Assembly: GCA_963760735.1 (NCBI GenBank)
Contig: CAVXEB010000004.1
Location: 1,178,001-1,242,000 of the forward strand
Source of the DNA: CF-46 sp963760735
GTDB lineage: Bacteria > Chloroflexota > Limnocylindria > Limnocylindrales > CSP1-4
Direction of reading: 5' to 3'
Length of the DNA: 64,000 bases
The notes below the pieces were generated by a model, which was not told where the DNA came from, ran no database searches, and saw nothing but the letters and a program-made list of their open reading frames with translations. Shown here one piece after another: positions 44,488-53,579 of the stretch; within the stretch, counting starts at the first letter, position 1, and every line of letters begins with the position of its first letter. Position numbers and translations under genes: made by a program.

Positions 44488-45261
44488 TCATGTTTTGGGC
44501 CGCGATCCGTGCGAAACGTCAGCAGGAGTTGCACTCCGCCCGGATCGGGCGAGACGAACCCGCTGTCGACCTGCGGTCCGGTGCGTAACGCCACCCGCAC
44601 TTGCGGTCCGGACGAACAGCAGGCCCGCGATCGGTTCGTCTGGCGCCCGAAGCCATTGCCGGATGCGCGATCCGCGCTCCGGGAACGCGCTCGCCATTGC
44701 CACGGGAAGTGCGCGGACGCGATCTCGTGACGTCGAGGCCGCCTCGATCACGAGGAGCCGGCTGACCTGGGTGCCGAGCCAGCCACGGTCGCCGGCGATT
44801 TCCGGCGCAAGTCGCGCCTTTCGGTCCATCGCGGAGACCATCGCCTGGAAGTCCGGAACGACCGTCTTCACTTCGACGATGAGCAACGCCTGCGTCCGCG
44901 GATGGAACGCGAGGATATCGATCGAGCCACGTTCACCCCAGATCGAGAGCGAGACCTCGAGGGCGACGGCCCAGCCCGCCGCCTGAAGGCGGCGCGCGGT
45001 CGCGTCAACTAGCCGCGCGTGACCTTCGTCGAGAAGGCGATCCAATTGCTCGCCGCGCCATCGAACCCGCACGTCAAGGTCGGCTCCAAGAGATTCCGCG
45101 ACACTCGAGAGCGTGCGGATCGACAGCTGACGCACGCCTCCCCGCTCGATGTTCGAGATTGTTCCGCGAGACAGACCCACGCGGTCCGCGACGTCGAGCT
45201 GGCGCCAGCCGCGGCGGAACCGGAGGGCACGGAGCGAGAGGCCGATCCGGATCGCGTCCAC
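44488..45261 (-). CDS. XRE-type HTH fused to PD-(D/E)XK nuclease-like domain (paralogue A)
   Basis: 257 residues from GTG 45261. Residues 1-65 are a Cro/C1-type helix-turn-helix (LRALRFRRGWRQLDVADRVG, SRGTISNIERGG). Residues 75-140 look like a PD-(D/E)XK core: ALEVSLSIWGERGSIDILAF and ALLIVEVKTVVPD, i.e. Glu102, Asp115, Glu130 and Lys132 as candidate catalytic residues. The rest (MDRKARLAPEIAGDRGWLG, GLLFVRTA) is conserved with the second copy at 58898-59623, but the last ~35 residues are not. A short hairpin (GCGGCCC/GGGCCGC, 44481-44503) spans the stop codon. It may be a DNA-binding nuclease or a repressor with a sensor domain. Not recognised as a named family. Confidence 0.75.
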   Translation of the reverse strand: MDAIRIGLSLRALRFRRGWRQLDVADRVGLSRGTISNIERGGVRQLSIRTLSSVAESLGADLDVRVRWRGEQLDRLLDEGHARLVDATARRLQAAGWAVALEVSLSIWGERGSIDILAFHPRTQALLIVEVKTVVPDFQAMVSAMDRKARLAPEIAGDRGWLGTQVSRLLVIEAASTSRDRVRALPVAMASAFPERGSRIRQWLRAPDEPIAGLLFVRTASAGGVTHRTAGRQRVRLARSGRSATPADVSHGSRPKT

Positions 45262-45323
45262 GGGGCGATGGTGGCCCGACGTGCTTCACCGGCGGTCATC
45301 TGGGCATCTACCATCGGTCGACG

Positions 45324-47009
45324 ATGACCCAATCGCCCGCGGCGGAGCCGCAGACCCTCGTCGACCTGCTCGACGCCGCGTTCGAGCGCTACGCTGAGCG
45401 GCCGGCGGTCGGGTTGTGGCACGAGGACGGCTCGAAGGCGACCTGGACCTACCGGGAGCTCGATCGACGGAGCCAGCTCGCCGCCTGGCGACTGCGGTAC
45501 TCGCTCGGCCTGCAGCCCGGCGACCGTATCCTCACCTGGAGCCCCTCGGCGCCGGCGCTGCCTGCGGCCTACATCGGGGCGATGCGAGCGGGCCTCGTCC
45601 TCGTCCCACTCGACCTGCGCATGAGTCCGGACGCAATCCACGCGGTCATAGCCCGGGCCGAGCCCAGGCACCTCCTCCTCGGCACCGGCCAGGATGCGCC
45701 GGATCCGGCGGCCGCTGGCCTCGCCGCGTTCCCGACGACGACTCTCGACGACCTGACCGCCGAGCCCGCCGCCACCGAGCCGACGGGCGAGGACGTGGCA
45801 CGTGATGTCGCGTCGTGGCTGCGTCCCCGCCCCGAGGACGTCTGGGACCTGATCTTCACCTCGGGCACGACCGGGAAGCCGAAGGGCGTGATGATCGCCC
45901 ACGACAACCTGCTCGCCACGATGACCGCGATCAACGGCGTGATCCCGCCGCTCGAGCATCGGGTGATCAGCGTCCTGCCGCTCAGCCACCTGTTCGAGCA
46001 GGCGATCGGGCTGATCTACGCGCTGAGCGTCGGCGCCGACATCCTCTATGTCCGCAGCCGCAACCCACGGGTCCTGTTCGCGGCCCTCCAGGCCCATCGC
46101 GTGACGAGCATGATCGTCGTCCCCCAGGTCCTCGACCTCTTCTGGAGCGCGATCGAGCGCGAGGCCGACCGATCGGGCCGGCGCGCCTTGTTCGACCGGC
46201 TGCGCGGGATCGCCCGGCACCTGCCCTACCCCGCCCGGCGCGTGATGTTCCGGAGCGTCCACCGCCGGCTCGGCGGCAGCCTGAGCCTGTTCGTCAGCTC
46301 CGGTGCGTTCCTCCCGCCGGCGCTCCAGCAGGCGTGGGAGGACCTCGGCGTCGCCGTCATCCAGGGCTACGGCAGCAGCGAGAACGGCTTCGGGACGTGC
46401 ACGACCCGCGAGGACCACGGCCTCGGCACCGTCGGGCGGGCCGTCCCACCCGTCGAGCTCGGCGTCGCCGACGACGGCGAGGTGCTGTTCCGCGGGCCGA
46501 CCCTGTTCAAGGGCTACTGGCGCGACCCGGAGGCGACCGCGCGGGCGATCGACCCCGACGGCTGGTACCACACCGGCGACATCGGCCACCTGGACGCCGG
46601 CGGACGGCTCGTCCTGAGCGGTCGGACGAAGGATCGGATCGTCCTGCCCAACGGGTTCAAGGTCTACCCGGAGGACCTCGAGAACGCCCTCCGGATCGCC
46701 GGCATCCGCGACGCCGTCGCCCTCGAGACCGCACCCGGACGGATCGAGGCGGTCGTCGTCCTGCGCGGCGTGGGGGCCGACACGGCCGAGGCCGCCAGAC
46801 CGGTGATGGACGCGGCACTCCGCGCGGCCAACGCCGGCCTCGGCCCGCAGCAGCGGATCGCCGGGTGGCGGCTCTGGCCGGAGGACGACTTCCCGCGGAC
46901 CCACACCCTGAAGATCCGGCGCGACCCGATCCGGGCGTGGATCGACAGCAAGCCGACGGACACGGATCGCGCAGGCGAGCCCGCCGTGGCGGTCAGCTCG
47001 GGACGGTGA
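45324..47009 (+). CDS. AMP-dependent synthetase / long-chain acyl-CoA ligase
   Basis: 561 residues from ATG 45324. The adenylate-forming motifs are complete: LIFTSGTTGKPKGVMIAHDN (A3), the Y/F-G-x-x-E equivalent IQGYGSSENGFG (A5), GWYHTGDIGHLDAGGRLV (A7), SGRTKDRIVLPNGFKVYPED (A8) and a C-terminal Lys in RTHTLKIRR (A10). It activates a carboxylic acid as acyl-AMP and probably as acyl-CoA; similarity is closest to fatty-acid ligases. Divergent from paralogue A (62 nt). Its last 17 nt overlap the convergent lipoprotein gene. Confidence 0.9.
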   Translation: MTQSPAAEPQTLVDLLDAAFERYAERPAVGLWHEDGSKATWTYRELDRRSQLAAWRLRYSLGLQPGDRILTWSPSAPALPAAYIGAMRAGLVLVPLDLRMSPDAIHAVIARAEPRHLLLGTGQDAPDPAAAGLAAFPTTTLDDLTAEPAATEPTGEDVARDVASWLRPRPEDVWDLIFTSGTTGKPKGVMIAHDNLLATMTAINGVIPPLEHRVISVLPLSHLFEQAIGLIYALSVGADILYVRSRNPRVLFAALQAHRVTSMIVVPQVLDLFWSAIEREADRSGRRALFDRLRGIARHLPYPARRVMFRSVHRRLGGSLSLFVSSGAFLPPALQQAWEDLGVAVIQGYGSSENGFGTCTTREDHGLGTVGRAVPPVELGVADDGEVLFRGPTLFKGYWRDPEATARAIDPDGWYHTGDIGHLDAGGRLVLSGRTKDRIVLPNGFKVYPEDLENALRIAGIRDAVALETAPGRIEAVVVLRGVGADTAEAARPVMDAALRAANAGLGPQQRIAGWRLWPEDDFPRTHTLKIRRDPIRAWIDSKPTDTDRAGEPAVAVSSGR

Positions 47010-47547
47010 AGCCGATCCCCATCGTGTTCAGCGCGTCGGCGACCTTGCCGGCGGTCGGATCCGTCGATGCGCTCGGCAGCCACGAGAAGAGGACGAGCGT
47101 CGAGCCCACCTGCCGGATGACGTGCTGCTCCCCGAGCGGGAACTGGACGCGCCCGTTGCCAGTGCCGAGGTAGCCCGCCTCCTCGTTGCCCGCGTCGACG
47201 GCATGGGCCGAGTCCGGGAACTCGTAGACGACGATCCAGCCGGCGTCCGGCTGGTCGGGCAGGACGACCTGGTAGACCGACCGAGGGGCGTCGCGCAGGC
47301 GACCGGACTCGGCGGGCGTGTACGGCCGTGTCGCGTCGCCGAGCTGGACGGAGACCGACTGGAGGGCCGTCGCGATCTCGCCTCGGGTCTGGGCCGCCGC
47401 AGCGCCGGCCGTGCCTGCCGGCCCGCTCGACGCCGCCGTGAACGACGCGGGCGACGCCTCCGCCGCGACCCCGCACCCGCCGAGCACGACCGCGACGACC
47501 GCGGCGAGCCCCGCGAGGAGCACGAACCTCGGACGCCGCGTCCTCAT
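46993..47547 (-). CDS. Lipoprotein of unknown function
   Basis: 184 residues from ATG 47547 (ATGA overlap with the HIT gene). Basic start RTRRPRF then a hydrophobic segment ending VVLGGCGVAAE, a lipobox. The mature domain contains a repeatedly beta-like region: VYQVVLPDQPDAGWIVVYEF, FPLGEQHVIRQVGSTLVLF, and a C-terminal helix, perhaps a small soluble lipid- or protein-binding fold. No family recognised. Transcribed after mtaB and HIT but probably accessory to them. Confidence 0.65.
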   Translation of the reverse strand: MRTRRPRFVLLAGLAAVVAVVLGGCGVAAEASPASFTAASSGPAGTAGAAAAQTRGEIATALQSVSVQLGDATRPYTPAESGRLRDAPRSVYQVVLPDQPDAGWIVVYEFPDSAHAVDAGNEEAGYLGTGNGRVQFPLGEQHVIRQVGSTLVLFSWLPSASTDPTAGKVADALNTMGIGFTVPS

Positions 47548-47909
47548 CCGGGCGGCCAGGCGAACGGTCGACCCCCCATCAGGTGAAGATGGAGGTGGTC
47601 GACGGTCTGACCACCCCACCCGCCCACGTTGCTCACGATCCGGTAGCCGGCATCGGCGATCCCCTGCTCGCGCGCGATCCGCGCCGTTGTCGCGAACAGG
47701 CGGCCGAGCAGCGGCCCGTCGTCCTCGGTCAGGTCGGCCGCGGACGCGATGTGAACCTTCGTGATCACGAGGATGTGGGTCGGGCTGCGCGGACTGACAT
47801 CCCGGAACGCGAGGACCTCGTCGTCGTCCGCGACGATCGTCGACGGCAGCTCGCCCCGGACGATCCGGCAGAACAGGCAGTCGACCTGCGACGAGCGATC
47901 AGCCGGCAT
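47544..47909 (-). CDS. HIT family nucleotide-binding protein (HINT-like)
   Basis: 121 residues from ATG 47909, beginning 11 nt inside the end of mtaB. Typical HIT/HINT: DCLFCRIVRGELPSTIVADD, AFRDVSPRSPTHILVITKVH, NVGGWGGQTVDHLHLHLMGG with the His triad HLHLH. Hydrolyses nucleoside phosphoramidates. The mtaB-HIT neighbourhood recurs in several phyla close to rpsU. Confidence 0.92.
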   Translation of the reverse strand: MPADRSSQVDCLFCRIVRGELPSTIVADDDEVLAFRDVSPRSPTHILVITKVHIASAADLTEDDGPLLGRLFATTARIAREQGIADAGYRIVSNVGGWGGQTVDHLHLHLMGGRPFAWPPG

Positions 47910-49368
47910 CGGCCAGGGCTCCGGGCGTGCGGGCGGCGCGCGACAACGACACGATCCGACCGACGACACGGTCGCGAGTCTCTCCGTCCACGGCGTCGAC
48001 GGACACCACGGCGATCGCGTTCTCGAGATCGTCGCCGCAGCGGGGCAGTGACACCGCCACGAGCGTGTGATCCGCCGCGTGCCCGACCCACCGGCCATCG
48101 TCGAGGCGGTGCTCGAGCAGCACGACCGCCCGGCCACCAACGTGGGCCGCCGCCCAAGCTGCCCGGGCGTCGGCCGCGACGGCAAGCAGCTCCGCGGCTC
48201 GACGCTTCTTCGTCGGCTCATCGACCTGGCCGGTCATGCGGGTCGCCGCGGTGCCGGGTCGCGGCGAGTAGCGGAAGACATGCAGCCCGGCGAGGTCGAG
48301 CGAGTGGATGAACTCGATCGACCGCCGCCACGCCGCGTCATCCTCGGTCGGGAAGCCGACGATCGCGTCCGCGTGCATCGCGACCCCGGGGAGTGCCGAG
48401 CGGATGCGCCCGACGATCGAGGCGTAGTCGGCGGTCAGGTAGCGGCGCCCCATCCGGCGCAGGACGCCGTCGTCGCCCGACTGCAGCGGCAGGTGGATGT
48501 GCGGCAGCGTCCGCGGCGCCCCGTCGGACCAGACCCGGAGCAGCTCGTCATCGACGTGCTGCGGCTCGATCGACGAGATCCGGATCCGCTCGACCTCGGT
48601 CTCGTCGAGGATCCGCCGGACGAGACCGGCCAGCGTCAGGCTGGACCGGAGGTGCGAGCCGCGGAAGCCGCGCTCGGACCAGCCGCCGTCGTAGGTCCCG
48701 ATGTTGATCCCGGTGAGCACGATCTCCCGATGGCCGGCGGCGAGGGCCGAGCCGACGTCGGCGAGGACGACCTCCGGGAGAAGGCTCCGCTCGGGGCCGC
48801 GGGCGGCCGGGATGATGCAGTAGGTGCAGAAGAAGGAGCAGCCGTCCTGGACCTTGACGAACGCGCGGGTCCGCTCGACCGAGGCCCGCCCGTCCGCGAC
48901 GCCATCCAGCGGCGAGGCCACCGGGTCGACCCCGGACAGCGTGGGGAGCGCCCGGGGTAGCGAAGCGGGGCGGTCGACGCGCACATCGGCGGGGCCGAGC
49001 AGCGCGTCGAGCTCGGCGAGCAAGGCGTCCTTGGATCGGTTGTCGACGAGACGCGCCGTCGGATCGGCGGCGACGAACGCCGCCCGCCCGACCTGGACCG
49101 AGCAGCCGGTGACGACGATCTCGGCGTCCGGGCTCGCCCGACGCGCCGCCCGCACCGCGTGCCGCGACTTCGCGTCGGCCTCCATCGTGACCGTGCAGGT
49201 GTTGACGAGGACGAGGTCCGCCCGCTCTCGCGCGTCGACGACCGCGATGCCGCGCCGGCGGAGCTGCCGCGCGGCGCCCTCCATCTCGGCCTGGTTGACC
49301 TTGCAGCCGAGATTGGCGATGGCCGCCGTCCGGATCGCTCCCGGCGCCCGCTCGGGCGCGTCGCTCAC
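47899..49368 (-). CDS. mtaB: tRNA t6A37 methylthiotransferase MtaB
   Basis: 489 residues from GTG 49368 (GTGA overlap with the membrane-protein gene upstream). Adds a methylthio group to t6A at position 37 of tRNAs reading ANN codons. The N-terminal cluster cysteines are in ANLGCKVNQAEMEG, LVNTCTVT and VVTGCSVQVG; the radical-SAM cluster is QDGCSFFCTYCIIPAARG; further motifs LTGINIGTYDGG, HLPLQSGDDGVLRRMGRRY and HADAIVGFPTED. A C-terminal TRAM-like region follows (GRAVVLLEHRLDDGRWVGHA). Confidence 0.93.
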   Translation of the reverse strand: MSDAPERAPGAIRTAAIANLGCKVNQAEMEGAARQLRRRGIAVVDARERADLVLVNTCTVTMEADAKSRHAVRAARRASPDAEIVVTGCSVQVGRAAFVAADPTARLVDNRSKDALLAELDALLGPADVRVDRPASLPRALPTLSGVDPVASPLDGVADGRASVERTRAFVKVQDGCSFFCTYCIIPAARGPERSLLPEVVLADVGSALAAGHREIVLTGINIGTYDGGWSERGFRGSHLRSSLTLAGLVRRILDETEVERIRISSIEPQHVDDELLRVWSDGAPRTLPHIHLPLQSGDDGVLRRMGRRYLTADYASIVGRIRSALPGVAMHADAIVGFPTEDDAAWRRSIEFIHSLDLAGLHVFRYSPRPGTAATRMTGQVDEPTKKRRAAELLAVAADARAAWAAAHVGGRAVVLLEHRLDDGRWVGHAADHTLVAVSLPRCGDDLENAIAVVSVDAVDGETRDRVVGRIVSLSRAARTPGALADAG

Positions 49369-49823
49369 CACAGCTGCGGCTTCGTGCTCATCAGGAACCC
49401 GATCGTCCCGACGAGCGCCGCCATCGCGTAGCTGACGTAGCGCTGGCGCTTCGCCCGCTCGAGCCAGACCCGGTCGTCGGCGGCCGCCCGGATCCCGACG
49501 AGCCGGCGAAGGTTCGGGCGCTGGACGAAGAACGCGAGGACGATGGTGGCCGCGTAGATCGTCAGGGCGACGAGCAGCCAGGTCTGCCGGATGAGGCTGC
49601 CGCCCAGCACGAGCAGGAGCCCGACGCCCGTCAGCGCAAGCCCGGCGCCGATGATCACCGTCCCGTGGGCCTGCATCCAGAGCAGGAAGCGGACCATCGG
49701 GTTGGGGCTCTCGTCCGCGGCGCGTCGCGTGCGCAGCGCGAACGGCAGCAGGATCGACGGCAGGAACAGGCTCACGGCCAGCGTGATGTGCGTCGCGAGG
49801 AGGAGCGGGAACCAGGCGGGCAT
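49365..49823 (-). CDS. Small membrane protein, DUF2269-like
   Basis: 152 residues from ATG 49823. Four hydrophobic segments: PLLLATHITLAVSLFLPSIL, a second around GTVIIGAGLALTGVGLLLVL, a third WLLVALTIYAATIVLAFFV and a last YAMAALVGTIGFLM. The layout with an early membrane His and paired W/R near ERAKRQRYV resembles DUF2269 integral membrane proteins, but the match is by eye only. Overlaps mtaB by GTGA. Confidence 0.65.
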   Translation of the reverse strand: MPAWFPLLLATHITLAVSLFLPSILLPFALRTRRAADESPNPMVRFLLWMQAHGTVIIGAGLALTGVGLLLVLGGSLIRQTWLLVALTIYAATIVLAFFVQRPNLRRLVGIRAAADDRVWLERAKRQRYVSYAMAALVGTIGFLMSTKPQLW

Positions 49824-49886
49824 GCCCGGCGATTGTAGGCGGCTCCGGCGATCCACCCGGCGCAGCGGGCCGGCGATCCGGCGGAC

Positions 49887-50546
49887 TCAGTCGCCCGCCG
49901 GAGCGGTCTCGCGGAGCAGGCGCCCCGACACGAGGGCGATCCAGGCCAGGCCCGCCGTGATCGAGATCCGCTGAAGCAGGCCCGCGACGCTCGCAACGGA
50001 ACTGATCGTGCCGGGCGGGGTCGACGTGACGAGGTTCGCGACAAGCGTCAGCAGGCCGCACGCCAGCGATACGGCCGCCCAGGCCGGCTCTCCGTCGCGA
50101 GCGAACCTGCGAGCGCCGATCAGCGCCGCGACCGTGATGCCGCCGAAGAACAGGAACGCACCCGTGAGATGGACGGCCGCCGTGATCGAAGCCGTCGCGG
50201 GCATCTCGAGCGGCGTCCCGGGCGGGTAGCCCTGGATCGGATCCGTCGGGAAGATGCCGGCGATCACGAACCCGAGCCCGCCGAGCGCCACGCCGACCGG
50301 GACGGCCCGGCGGCCGATCCCGCTGGGGATTGCCATCCACAGGCCGACCCCGCCGGCCACGATCAGCGCCCCGCTGACGAGGAAGTTGACCGTCTGCAGC
50401 CAGCCCTCTGGGGTCAGGCTCAGGAGGCTGACGAACTGGCGCATCGGGTCGTACGCGGCCCGGAGCGCCCCGAGGAGCGTGAAGCCCACGACGAACACGA
50501 CCGGTCCGAGGACGCCCGCCGCCAGCAGGATCCGGGTCGAGCCCAC
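49887..50546 (-). CDS. DUF998-like integral membrane protein
   Basis: 219 residues from ATG 50546. Six hydrophobic segments; between the first two AAYDPMRQFVSLLSLTPEGW resembles the conserved S-x-L-x-x-x-x-x-G-W region of DUF998 proteins, and FPTDPIQGYPPGTPLEM is a second family-like loop. Function unknown. Located 10 nt after the end of prmA, so in the same transcript as dnaJ-prmA, although not functionally linked to them. Confidence 0.7.
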   Translation of the reverse strand: MGSTRILLAAGVLGPVVFVVGFTLLGALRAAYDPMRQFVSLLSLTPEGWLQTVNFLVSGALIVAGGVGLWMAIPSGIGRRAVPVGVALGGLGFVIAGIFPTDPIQGYPPGTPLEMPATASITAAVHLTGAFLFFGGITVAALIGARRFARDGEPAWAAVSLACGLLTLVANLVTSTPPGTISSVASVAGLLQRISITAGLAWIALVSGRLLRETAPAGD

Positions 50547-50555
50547 GACCGTAGC

Positions 50556-51575
50556 CTACGCCGAGCGGACCGCCTCGAGCGCGATCCAGTCGCCCTCGAC
50601 CGACCTTGCCGTCACCCGGAGCCCGACCCGATCGAGCGCCTCACGGACCTCGGTCTCGCGGTCCTCGAAGATCCCCGAGGCGACGAGGGTGCCGCCCGGA
50701 CGCAGCTCGTCGCGAAGGCCCTCGGCGAGGGCGACGAGGACGCTCCCGATCAGGTTCGCGACAACCACGTCGAACGCGGGTTCGCCCGATGGCAGGCTCC
50801 CGGCCCGCGCCGCGATCCGGCCCGCGAGCCCGTTGGTGGCTGCGTTCGCCTGCGTGGCCTCGATCGCGATCGGGTCGATGTCGAGGCCGAGCACCCGCTC
50901 GGCTCCGAGCTTGGCCGCCGCGATCGACAGGATCCCCGACCCGCAACCGACGTCGAGGACCCGGCTGCGATCCACGATGCCCCGATCGGCCACGGACTCG
51001 AGGGCCGCGAGGCACAGCCGCGTGGTGGGGTGGAGACCGGTCCCGAAGGCCATCCCGGGATCGAGGTCGAGCACGACCTCGTCACCCGAGCCGTCGAACG
51101 TCAGCCACGTCGGACGGATCACCAGCCGGCGGCCGACGCGAAGCACCGGGAAGTACGCCTTCCAGGCCTCGGCCCAGTCCGCCTCGTGGACGGTACGCGT
51201 CGACAGCTCGCCGATCGGGCGCAGCCCGAACGCCTGAAGGTGGCCGAGCGCGGTGGACACCGTGGCGACGGCGTCCTCGGCTGCGGCCGGATCGCCGACC
51301 GGGAGGTAGGCCCGGACGATCGAGGGCCGGGTCGGGTCGATCCGCGCGCCAAGGCCGTCCCCGACCAGCTCGAACGCCGGCTCGACCGTCGTTCCGCCGG
51401 GGGCGACCCGGCCCAGGATCTCCGAGACCGCCTCGACCGCCTCGACGTCGGCCTCGACCGACAGCTCCAGCCAGGCGCCCTCGCCGGCCTGCGCCTGGAG
51501 CCGCGTGTCGCCCGCGTCCGGGCGGTCGACGCCCTCAGCCGAGCGCGTCGCGCACCTTGCCCAGGATCCCGGCAT
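50556..51575 (-). CDS. prmA: Ribosomal protein L11 methyltransferase
   Basis: 339 residues from ATG 51575, which overlaps dnaJ by 41 nt. No ATG, GTG or TTG occurs between the dnaJ stop and the conserved start WLELSVEADVEAVEAVSEIL, so either this long overlap or a non-standard codon is used. SAM-binding motifs: MAFGTGLHPTTRLCLAAL, RVLDVGCGSGILSIAAAKLG, VLGLDIDPIAIEATQAN, and DVVVANLIGSVLVALAEGL (N-P-P-like NLI motif of PrmA). Trimethylates L11. The dnaJ-prmA order is common in bacteria. Confidence 0.92.
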   Translation of the reverse strand: MPGSWARCATRSAEGVDRPDAGDTRLQAQAGEGAWLELSVEADVEAVEAVSEILGRVAPGGTTVEPAFELVGDGLGARIDPTRPSIVRAYLPVGDPAAAEDAVATVSTALGHLQAFGLRPIGELSTRTVHEADWAEAWKAYFPVLRVGRRLVIRPTWLTFDGSGDEVVLDLDPGMAFGTGLHPTTRLCLAALESVADRGIVDRSRVLDVGCGSGILSIAAAKLGAERVLGLDIDPIAIEATQANAATNGLAGRIAARAGSLPSGEPAFDVVVANLIGSVLVALAEGLRDELRPGGTLVASGIFEDRETEVREALDRVGLRVTARSVEGDWIALEAVRSA

Positions 51576-52659
51576 TCCCGGGCGAGACCTCCTCGCCCGC
51601 TTCGGCTGCGTATTCGGTCAGGAGCTCGCGCTGCTTCTTCGACAGCTTGGCCGGGACCACGACGTTCACGAACACGTGGAGATCGCCCTTCGAGCCCGTC
51701 CGCCGGAGGTGCGGCACGCCCCGGCCGCGGAGCCGGATCTCCGCGCCCGGCTGGGTGCCCGCCTTGACCTCGACGTCCTCGTCCCCGTCCACCGTCGGAA
51801 CCGAGATCGTGGTCCCGAGCGCCGCCTGGGCGATCGACACGTCGGCCTCGTAGAAGAGCTCCGTGCCCTCGCGTCGGAGCGTCGGATGGGGTGTCACGTG
51901 GACCGCGACGTAGAGCGACCCGGCCGGACCACCGCGACGCCCGACCTCGCCCTCGTTCGACAGCCGGATCTGGTGGCCCTCGTCGATGCCGGCGGGGATC
52001 GTGACCCGCAACGTCCGCTTCCGCTCCGTCCGGCCCTCGCCGCGGCACGTCGGACACGGCTCCTTGACCAGCTTCCCCTCGCCCTGGCAGACGGGGCAGG
52101 CCGAAACGTTGACCATCTGGCCGAGCATCGTCCGGCGGGTGGACCGGATCTCGCCGCTGCCGCCGCAGTTGTCGCAGGTCACGGGCTCCGTGCCGGGCTT
52201 CGCGCCGTTGCCGTGGCAGGTGTCGCAGGTCCCGTAGACCGGGAACTCGATCTCCTTCTCCGTCCCGTGGACGGCCTCCTCGAACGTGATCCGGAGGTCG
52301 TAACGGAGATCCGAGCCCGGCAACGGGTGGCCGCGCCGCGCGCCGCCGGCCGCGGAACCGCCGAAGAAGGCATCGAAGATGTCGCTGAACGACCCGAACG
52401 CGGACGGGTCGAAACCGGCCCCCGGGCCGTCGGCGCCGAGGCCCGCCCGGCCGAACATGTCGTAGGTCTGGCGTCGCTGGGGATCGGAGAGGACCTGGTA
52501 GGCCTCGTTGATCTCCTTGAACTTCTCGGCGGCACCCGCATCCGTGTTCACGTCGGGGTGCCACTGCTGGGCCAGCTTGCGGAAGGCCTTCTTGATGTCG
52601 GCGTCGGTCGCGGACCGTTCCACGCCGAGGATGCGGTAGTAGTCGATCTCGGTGGCCAT
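51535..52659 (-). CDS. dnaJ: Chaperone DnaJ (type I)
   Basis: 374 residues from ATG 52659. J domain at 1-70 with the HPD motif (KLAQQWHPDVNTDAG), short G/F region (FDAFFGGSAAGG), then four zinc-finger repeats: CDTCHGNG, CDNCGGSG, CPVCQGEG, CPTCRGEG, and the C-terminal substrate domains (RVTIPAGIDEGHQIRLSNEG). It stimulates DnaK. Unusually it lies 7.3 kb from dnaK, separated by accessory genes. No CIRCE or strong promoter is seen in the 41-nt gap to the divergent deacetylase gene. Confidence 0.96.
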   Translation of the reverse strand: MATEIDYYRILGVERSATDADIKKAFRKLAQQWHPDVNTDAGAAEKFKEINEAYQVLSDPQRRQTYDMFGRAGLGADGPGAGFDPSAFGSFSDIFDAFFGGSAAGGARRGHPLPGSDLRYDLRITFEEAVHGTEKEIEFPVYGTCDTCHGNGAKPGTEPVTCDNCGGSGEIRSTRRTMLGQMVNVSACPVCQGEGKLVKEPCPTCRGEGRTERKRTLRVTIPAGIDEGHQIRLSNEGEVGRRGGPAGSLYVAVHVTPHPTLRREGTELFYEADVSIAQAALGTTISVPTVDGDEDVEVKAGTQPGAEIRLRGRGVPHLRRTGSKGDLHVFVNVVVPAKLSKKQRELLTEYAAEAGEEVSPGNAGILGKVRDALG

Positions 52660-52700
52660 GTGCGCGCCGAAGTCTACGGGACCCTCGGTACGATGGCCGA

Positions 52701-53579
52701 ATGACGACGCCGAACGACCCTCCGCTCTCGAGCCTGCTGGACGCCGGCCTGCCGCGGCTGACCGTCGCCCTGACCTTCGATCACGACTCGATCTCGGACG
52801 GCGTCCGGCGCGGCGACTCGCCGGTGAAGATGTCCCACGCCGAGTTCGGCGTCCGGGTCGGCGCGCCACGCATCCTGTCGTTGCTCGCGGATCGCGGGAT
52901 CCCGTCGACCTGGTTCGTGCCCGGCCACACGCTCGAGACGTTCCCGGAGTCGACCGAGGCGATCCTCGCCGGCGGCCACGAGCTCGCCTGCCACGGCTGG
53001 TTCCACGAGGACGCCGCGACGTTGCCGCGCGACGAGGAACGGGAGCTGATCGATCGCTGCACCTCGGCCGTGGAACGGGTCGCAGGTGCGCGGCCGACCG
53101 GCTGGCGAGCGCCGTACTGGTCGCTCGGCACCGACTCGCTGGAGCTGATCGCGGCGGCTGGGTTCGTCTACGACTCCTCGCTGATGGCCGACGACTACCG
53201 GCTGTACCGGGTCCGCGATGGTGACCGCCACTCGGTGACCGAGGGCTCCCGGTTCGGACCGGAGGGCCCGCTCGTCGAGGTCCCCGTCTCGTGGGCCCTC
53301 GACGACTGGCCGCACTTCGAGCCGTCGGCGAGCGGCGACCGCGACGGGCTGTCGGCGCCGTCGAAGGTGCTCGAGATCTGGGCCGAGGAGCTCCGTTACG
53401 CGTGGGCACATGCCCCGGGTGGGCTGCTGACGGTCACGATGCACCCCGAATGCATCGGGCGCGGCAGCCGGATGGCGATGCTGGAGCGGTTCGTCGAGGT
53501 GGCAGCCGGAATGGACGGGGTCGTGTTCGACCGCCTCGACCGCTACGTGGCGTCCTGGCTGGCCATTCGATCGCCCTGA
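52701..53579 (+). CDS. Polysaccharide deacetylase (NodB-like)
   Basis: 292 residues from ATG 52701. The NodB motifs appear in order: TVALTFDHDS (Asp27, Asp29 metal site), HELACHGWFHED (metal His residues), and GWRAPYWSLG (motif 3). The C-terminus has LLTVTMHPECIGRGSRM, containing the last His. No signal peptide, so probably a cytoplasmic enzyme of the DUF3473/PuuE-like type acting on a small amide or sugar. Its 3' end overlaps the convergent glycosylase gene by 37 nt. Confidence 0.87.
   Translation: MTTPNDPPLSSLLDAGLPRLTVALTFDHDSISDGVRRGDSPVKMSHAEFGVRVGAPRILSLLADRGIPSTWFVPGHTLETFPESTEAILAGGHELACHGWFHEDAATLPRDEERELIDRCTSAVERVAGARPTGWRAPYWSLGTDSLELIAAAGFVYDSSLMADDYRLYRVRDGDRHSVTEGSRFGPEGPLVEVPVSWALDDWPHFEPSASGDRDGLSAPSKVLEIWAEELRYAWAHAPGGLLTVTMHPECIGRGSRMAMLERFVEVAAGMDGVVFDRLDRYVASWLAIRSP

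Noticed and set aside
44481..44503. The hairpin at the end of HTH-nuclease paralogue A as an intrinsic terminator
   Set aside because: Seven base pairs spanning the stop codon with no T-tract; it could be chance and is mentioned only within the gene entry.
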